Below are positions 12,682-15,692 of a stretch of DNA of 15,692 nucleotides, one piece after another. Numbering within the stretch: position 1 is the first letter of the stretch; every line of letters starts with the position of its first letter. Made by a program: the position numbers and the translations under genes. Origin of the DNA: Flavobacterium psychrophilum (GTDB lineage: Bacteria; Bacteroidota; Bacteroidia; Flavobacteriales; Flavobacteriaceae); the NCBI GenBank assembly GCA_945905915.1, contig CAMDQL010000040.1:1-15692 (forward strand), written 5' to 3'. The notes under the pieces were generated by a model that did no database searches, was not told the origin of the DNA, and saw only the letters and a list, made by a program, of their open reading frames with translations.

Positions 12682-13413
12682 ATGGCAAAAAAACCAACAC
12701 CAAATAGAACATCAAAACCCGCAGTAAAACGAACTACCGGTCAAAAAATAAAACGCTTTTTATGGTTGGCCTTTTTGTGGTTCAACGGAATTAACTTTTT
12801 AATAGTTTTGTTGTTCAAGTTTGTGCCAGTCCCATTTACGCCTTTAATGGGTATTCGTGCTATGGAACACAAAAAAGAAGGAAGAGAAATGACTTGTAGT
12901 CATGAATGGGTGCCTATTGACGAAATTTCCTTAAACCTTCAAAAAGCTGTTATTGCTAGTGAGGACGGACGTTTTTTAGACCATTGGGGATTTGATTTTG
13001 AAGCCATGAAAAAAGCGTTTAAAAACAATCAAAAAGGGAGAAAAATAAAAGGAGGAAGCACTATTTCGCAACAAACGGCAAAAAACGTGTTTTTATGGCA
13101 AGGCAGAAGTTATTTACGCAAAGCCCTCGAAGCTTATTATACTGTTTTGATCGAGTTGGTTTGGGGTAAAAAACGCATCATGGAAGTATATTTAAACAGC
13201 ATTGAAATGGGCGATGGTGTTTATGGTGCCGAAGCAGCTGCAAAACATTGGTATCGAAAAGATGCTGCTAGTTTAACCCGATATGAAGCTGCTGGGATAG
13301 CGGCAATTTTACCCAATCCGAGAAAATATAAAGCCTCCAATTCCTCATCATACATAAACCGAAGAAAAGCAAAAATTTCACGCTATATCCCTATGATTAA
13401 ACTGGATTATTAA
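12682..13413 (+). CDS. mtgA: Monofunctional peptidoglycan glycosyltransferase
   Basis: Polymerises lipid II into glycan strands at the outer face of the inner membrane, without a transpeptidase domain. The 243-residue product has a basic N-terminus (1-25), one membrane anchor (about 27-47), and a GT51 domain with all five motifs: the catalytic AVIASEDGRFLDHWGFD (89-105, Glu94), KGGSTISQQTAKN (123-135), RKALEAYYTVLIE (146-158), KKRIMEVYLNSIEMGDGVYG (163-182, second Glu at 175), and the closing AAGIAAILPNPRKY. Length equals E. coli MtgA, and no penicillin-binding domain follows, which separates it from class A PBPs. Cotranscribed with the FAD oxidoreductase. Confidence 0.96.
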   Translation: MAKKPTPNRTSKPAVKRTTGQKIKRFLWLAFLWFNGINFLIVLLFKFVPVPFTPLMGIRAMEHKKEGREMTCSHEWVPIDEISLNLQKAVIASEDGRFLDHWGFDFEAMKKAFKNNQKGRKIKGGSTISQQTAKNVFLWQGRSYLRKALEAYYTVLIELVWGKKRIMEVYLNSIEMGDGVYGAEAAAKHWYRKDAASLTRYEAAGIAAILPNPRKYKASNSSSYINRRKAKISRYIPMIKLDY

Positions 13414-13479
13414 AGCAAATTTATTGAAAAAAACAGAATTCATTTCAGAAGATATACCATTGGGTTTGATGCTAATATT

Positions 13480-13554
13480 ATGCGATTTTTAAGACGTGTA
13501 TTGGGTTACAAAATATTTAACTATATCATTAGAAAATTTACTTTGAATAACTAA
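13480..13554 (+). CDS. Possible 24-residue basic peptide
   Basis: Not recognised. ATG at 13480 opens a frame for MRFLRRVLGYKIFNYIIRKF plus TLNN; its stop codon lies within the left arm of the terminator. It carries five Arg/Lys and no acid, with hydrophobic residues spaced as in an amphipathic helix. It sits 66 nt after mtgA. It could be a membrane-active small protein, a pseudo-ORF or chance; such short frames are frequent in AT-rich DNA, and no ribosome-binding site is evident. Confidence 0.25.
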   Translation: MRFLRRVLGYKIFNYIIRKFTLNN

Positions 13555-13588
13555 AAAAACCGTTTCATTATTGAAACGGTTTTTTTAG
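13551..13588. terminator. Bidirectional terminator between mtgA and the peptidase gene
   Basis: A perfect 17-bp stem, CTAAAAAAACCGTTTCA (13551-13567) with its complement at 13572-13588, loop TTAT. A and T runs on both sides make it work for the plus-strand mtgA unit and the minus-strand peptidase, whose stop is at 13606. Confidence 0.95.
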
Positions 13589-13605
13589 TTGAATTTTGAA
13601 ATTAA

Positions 13606-15692
13606 TTACTTCAATTTTTTAATTCCCATATTGTATAAGGTAAATACTTGCATATCTACATTTTCTTGAATAGTTGCTGCTACTGATTTTCCAGCACCAT
13701 GCCCTGCGTTTACTTCTATTCTAATTAAAACCGGATTGTCTCCAGATTGTTTCGCTTGTAACTCGGCTGCAAACTTGAAACTATGCGCTGGCACTACACG
13801 GTCGTCATGATCGCCAGTAGTAACTAAAGTAGCAGGATATTTTGTTCCCGCTTTTACATTATGTACAGGAGAATACCCTTTAATATATTCAAACATTTCG
13901 GCACTTTGGTCAGCTGTTCCATAGTCGTAAGCCCAACCAGCACCAGCGGTAAATGTATGGTAACGTAACATGTCTAAAACACCTACTGCAGGTAATGCAA
14001 CTTTAATTAAATCAGGACGTTGCGTCATTACAGCACCCACTAATAATCCACCATTAGAACCTCCTTTTATGGCTAAATAATCAGATGAGGTATAGTTTTC
14101 TTTAATTAGATAATCGGCTGCAGCAATGAAATCATCAAATACGTTTTGTTTTTTAAATTGGGTTCCGGCATCGTGCCATTCTTTGCCATATTCGCCACCT
14201 CCGCGTAAATTCGCGACAGCGTAAATCCCTCCATTTTCTAACCAAACTGCATTTGAAATACTAAAAGTAGGAGTTAAACTTATATTAAATCCTCCATAAC
14301 CATATAAAATTGTTGGGTTTTTTCCGTTCAATACAGTTCCTTTTTTATAGGTAATAATCATTGGAACTTTTGTACCATCTTTAGAAGTGTAAAACACTTG
14401 TTTCGATTCGTAATTTGATGAATTGAAATCGACTTTAGGTTGTTGATATATTTGAGATTTACCCGTTTTTGGATCAAATGTATAAATGGTATTTGGCGTT
14501 ACATAATTCGTAAACGAAAAATATAATGTAGTTTCTTTTTCTTTTCCACCAAAGCCTCCAGCCGTTCCAACACCTGGTAATTCAATATCTCTAACTAATT
14601 TTCCGTTGTAATCATATTGTTTGATGAACGAAACAGCGTCTTTCATATAACTTGCAAAAATGTAACCACTTCCTGTGTTAGGCGACAATACATTTTTGGT
14701 TTCTGGGATGCAATCTTTCCAATTTTCATTAGCAGGATTTGCTAAATCAAAAGTCACCACGCGTTTGTTTGGCGCTTTATAATTGGTTACCAAATAAATT
14801 TTCGATCCTTTGTTGTCTAAAACATCATTGTCGTTTTCGTAATTATCAATCAATGTTACGATTTTACTGTTTGGATTTGATAAATCTAAGTAATACAACT
14901 CGTTTCCAGAGGTTGAATTTGCAGCGGTAATGAATAAATAGTTTTCATCTTCCGAAACACCACCGCCAACATACCTTCTTTTTACATCGCCACCAAAAAT
15001 TAATTTGTCTGTTTTTTGCGAAGTGTTTAATTTGTGATAAAACAATTTGTGTTGGTCGGTTTTTGCCGATAATTCGCTTCCTTCAGGTTTGTCGTAACTT
15101 GAATAGTAAAAGCCTTCGTTTTTGTACCAAGACACACCACTAAACTTTACATCCACAATGGTATCGCCAATAATTTTCTTAGTTTTAGCTTCCATTACGA
15201 TAACTTTACGCCAATCGCTTCCTCCTTCAGAAACAGAATAAGCTACTAAACTTCCGTCTTTACTGAAATCAATTCCGCCTAAAGAAGTGGTCCCGTCTTT
15301 AGAAAATGTATTAGGATCTAAAAAGAGTTCTTCTTTTCCATTTTTATCTTTTCGATACAACACCGATTGATTTTGAAGCCCATTATTTTTATAATAATAG
15401 GTATACTCACCTTCTTTAAATGGCGCCGAAATTTTTTCATAATTCCATAATTGCTCCATTCTGGTTTTTAGCTGATTTCTATATGGAATTTGGGCTAAAT
15501 AATCATAGGTTACTACATTTTGAGCTTTTACCCAAGCTTCGGTTTCGGCACTTCGGGCGTCTTCTAACCAACGATAAGGGTCGTTACTATTTTTACCAAA
15601 ATAGGTATCAACGTGGTCGATTTTTTTCGTTTCAGGATAGGTAATTTTTGTTTGTGCGTTCATAACAAGTGTACAAACAATAGCGGTTATTG
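13606..15692 (-). CDS. Prolyl oligopeptidase, secreted S9 family (partial, N-terminus beyond right edge)
   Basis: Serine peptidase of family S9A that cuts after proline in short peptides, like the prolyl endopeptidase of Elizabethkingia (Flavobacterium) meningosepticum. Counting from the internal Met at 15663, the beta-propeller domain spans roughly residues 70-400 and the alpha/beta-hydrolase domain the rest. The triad is intact: Ser536 (KGGSNGGLLVG), an Asp in TTGDHDDRVVP (about 618-621) and His655 (VNAGHGAGKS). That Met is unlikely to be the true start: the frame continues open to the edge, and the codons before it read ITAIVCTLVMNAQTK, the core and cleavage region of a Sec signal peptide. 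The mature enzyme should therefore begin near QTKITYPETKK in the periplasm. The start codon is outside the window. Confidence 0.95.
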   Translation of the reverse strand, partial: ITAIVCTLVMNAQTKITYPETKKIDHVDTYFGKNSNDPYRWLEDARSAETEAWVKAQNVVTYDYLAQIPYRNQLKTRMEQLWNYEKISAPFKEGEYTYYYKNNGLQNQSVLYRKDKNGKEELFLDPNTFSKDGTTSLGGIDFSKDGSLVAYSVSEGGSDWRKVIVMEAKTKKIIGDTIVDVKFSGVSWYKNEGFYYSSYDKPEGSELSAKTDQHKLFYHKLNTSQKTDKLIFGGDVKRRYVGGGVSEDENYLFITAANSTSGNELYYLDLSNPNSKIVTLIDNYENDNDVLDNKGSKIYLVTNYKAPNKRVVTFDLANPANENWKDCIPETKNVLSPNTGSGYIFASYMKDAVSFIKQYDYNGKLVRDIELPGVGTAGGFGGKEKETTLYFSFTNYVTPNTIYTFDPKTGKSQIYQQPKVDFNSSNYESKQVFYTSKDGTKVPMIITYKKGTVLNGKNPTILYGYGGFNISLTPTFSISNAVWLENGGIYAVANLRGGGEYGKEWHDAGTQFKKQNVFDDFIAAADYLIKENYTSSDYLAIKGGSNGGLLVGAVMTQRPDLIKVALPAVGVLDMLRYHTFTAGAGWAYDYGTADQSAEMFEYIKGYSPVHNVKAGTKYPATLVTTGDHDDRVVPAHSFKFAAELQAKQSGDNPVLIRIEVNAGHGAGKSVAATIQENVDMQVFTLYNMGIKKLK

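Noticed and set aside
1..15692. Mobile element, phage island or CRISPR/defence system
   Set aside because: No transposase, integrase, repeat-spacer array, restriction or toxin-antitoxin motif was seen on either strand. Gene order is core-genome like throughout.

Overview
The window looks like core chromosome of a member of the Flavobacteriaceae, most likely Flavobacterium or a close relative. The DNA is very AT-rich and genes start after A-rich leaders rather than Shine-Dalgarno sites. Several promoters fit the Bacteroidetes form (TTG near -33, TAnnTTTG near -7). The gene neighbourhoods rbfA/FtsX-type permease and pdxA-yceD-rpmF-fabH-accB-accC are familiar from this phylum. I see no insertion sequence, phage gene, CRISPR array or clear sign of horizontal transfer.

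Layout. (1) 1-1536, minus: rbfA, then a LolC/E-like permease that runs off the left edge, only 1 nt apart. (2) 1638-2242, plus: methylmalonyl-CoA epimerase, then a CAU-anticodon tRNA with its own terminator. (3) 2309-2906, plus: a small, extremely lysine-rich protein behind a promoter set in a 13-bp palindrome and a direct repeat. (4) 2949-4647: riboflavin synthase (minus) and pdxA (plus), divergent from a 58-bp spacer. (5) 4729-8618, plus: yceD-rpmF, a terminator, then fabH-accB-accC, joining ribosomal protein L32 to the start of fatty-acid synthesis. A large palindrome lies between accB and accC. (6) 8704-10625, plus: a DAACS-family carboxylate/amino-acid symporter and a DedA membrane protein, overlapping by 1 nt. 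(7) 10626-11565: an AT-rich stretch with a Bor-like lipoprotein gene and a possible two-helix mini-protein, both minus. (8) 11566-13413, plus: an FAD-dependent oxidoreductase and the glycosyltransferase mtgA, followed by a possible 24-residue ORF and a strong two-way terminator. (9) 13606-15692, minus: a secreted prolyl oligopeptidase whose signal peptide runs off the right edge.

How the genes relate. FabH, AccB and AccC feed fatty-acid synthesis: AccB/AccC form part of acetyl-CoA carboxylase and FabH makes the first condensation. YceD and L32 belong to 50S subunit assembly, and RbfA matures the 30S subunit. PdxA and RibE make cofactors (PLP and riboflavin). MtgA, DedA, the permease and the lipoprotein concern the cell envelope.

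Most of the window is ordinary housekeeping sequence, and I found no convincing new multi-gene system. The items most worth a second look are the palindrome-flanked promoter of the lysine-rich protein, the alternative-pairing palindrome between accB and accC, and the small ORFs at 10699-10896 and 13480-13554.
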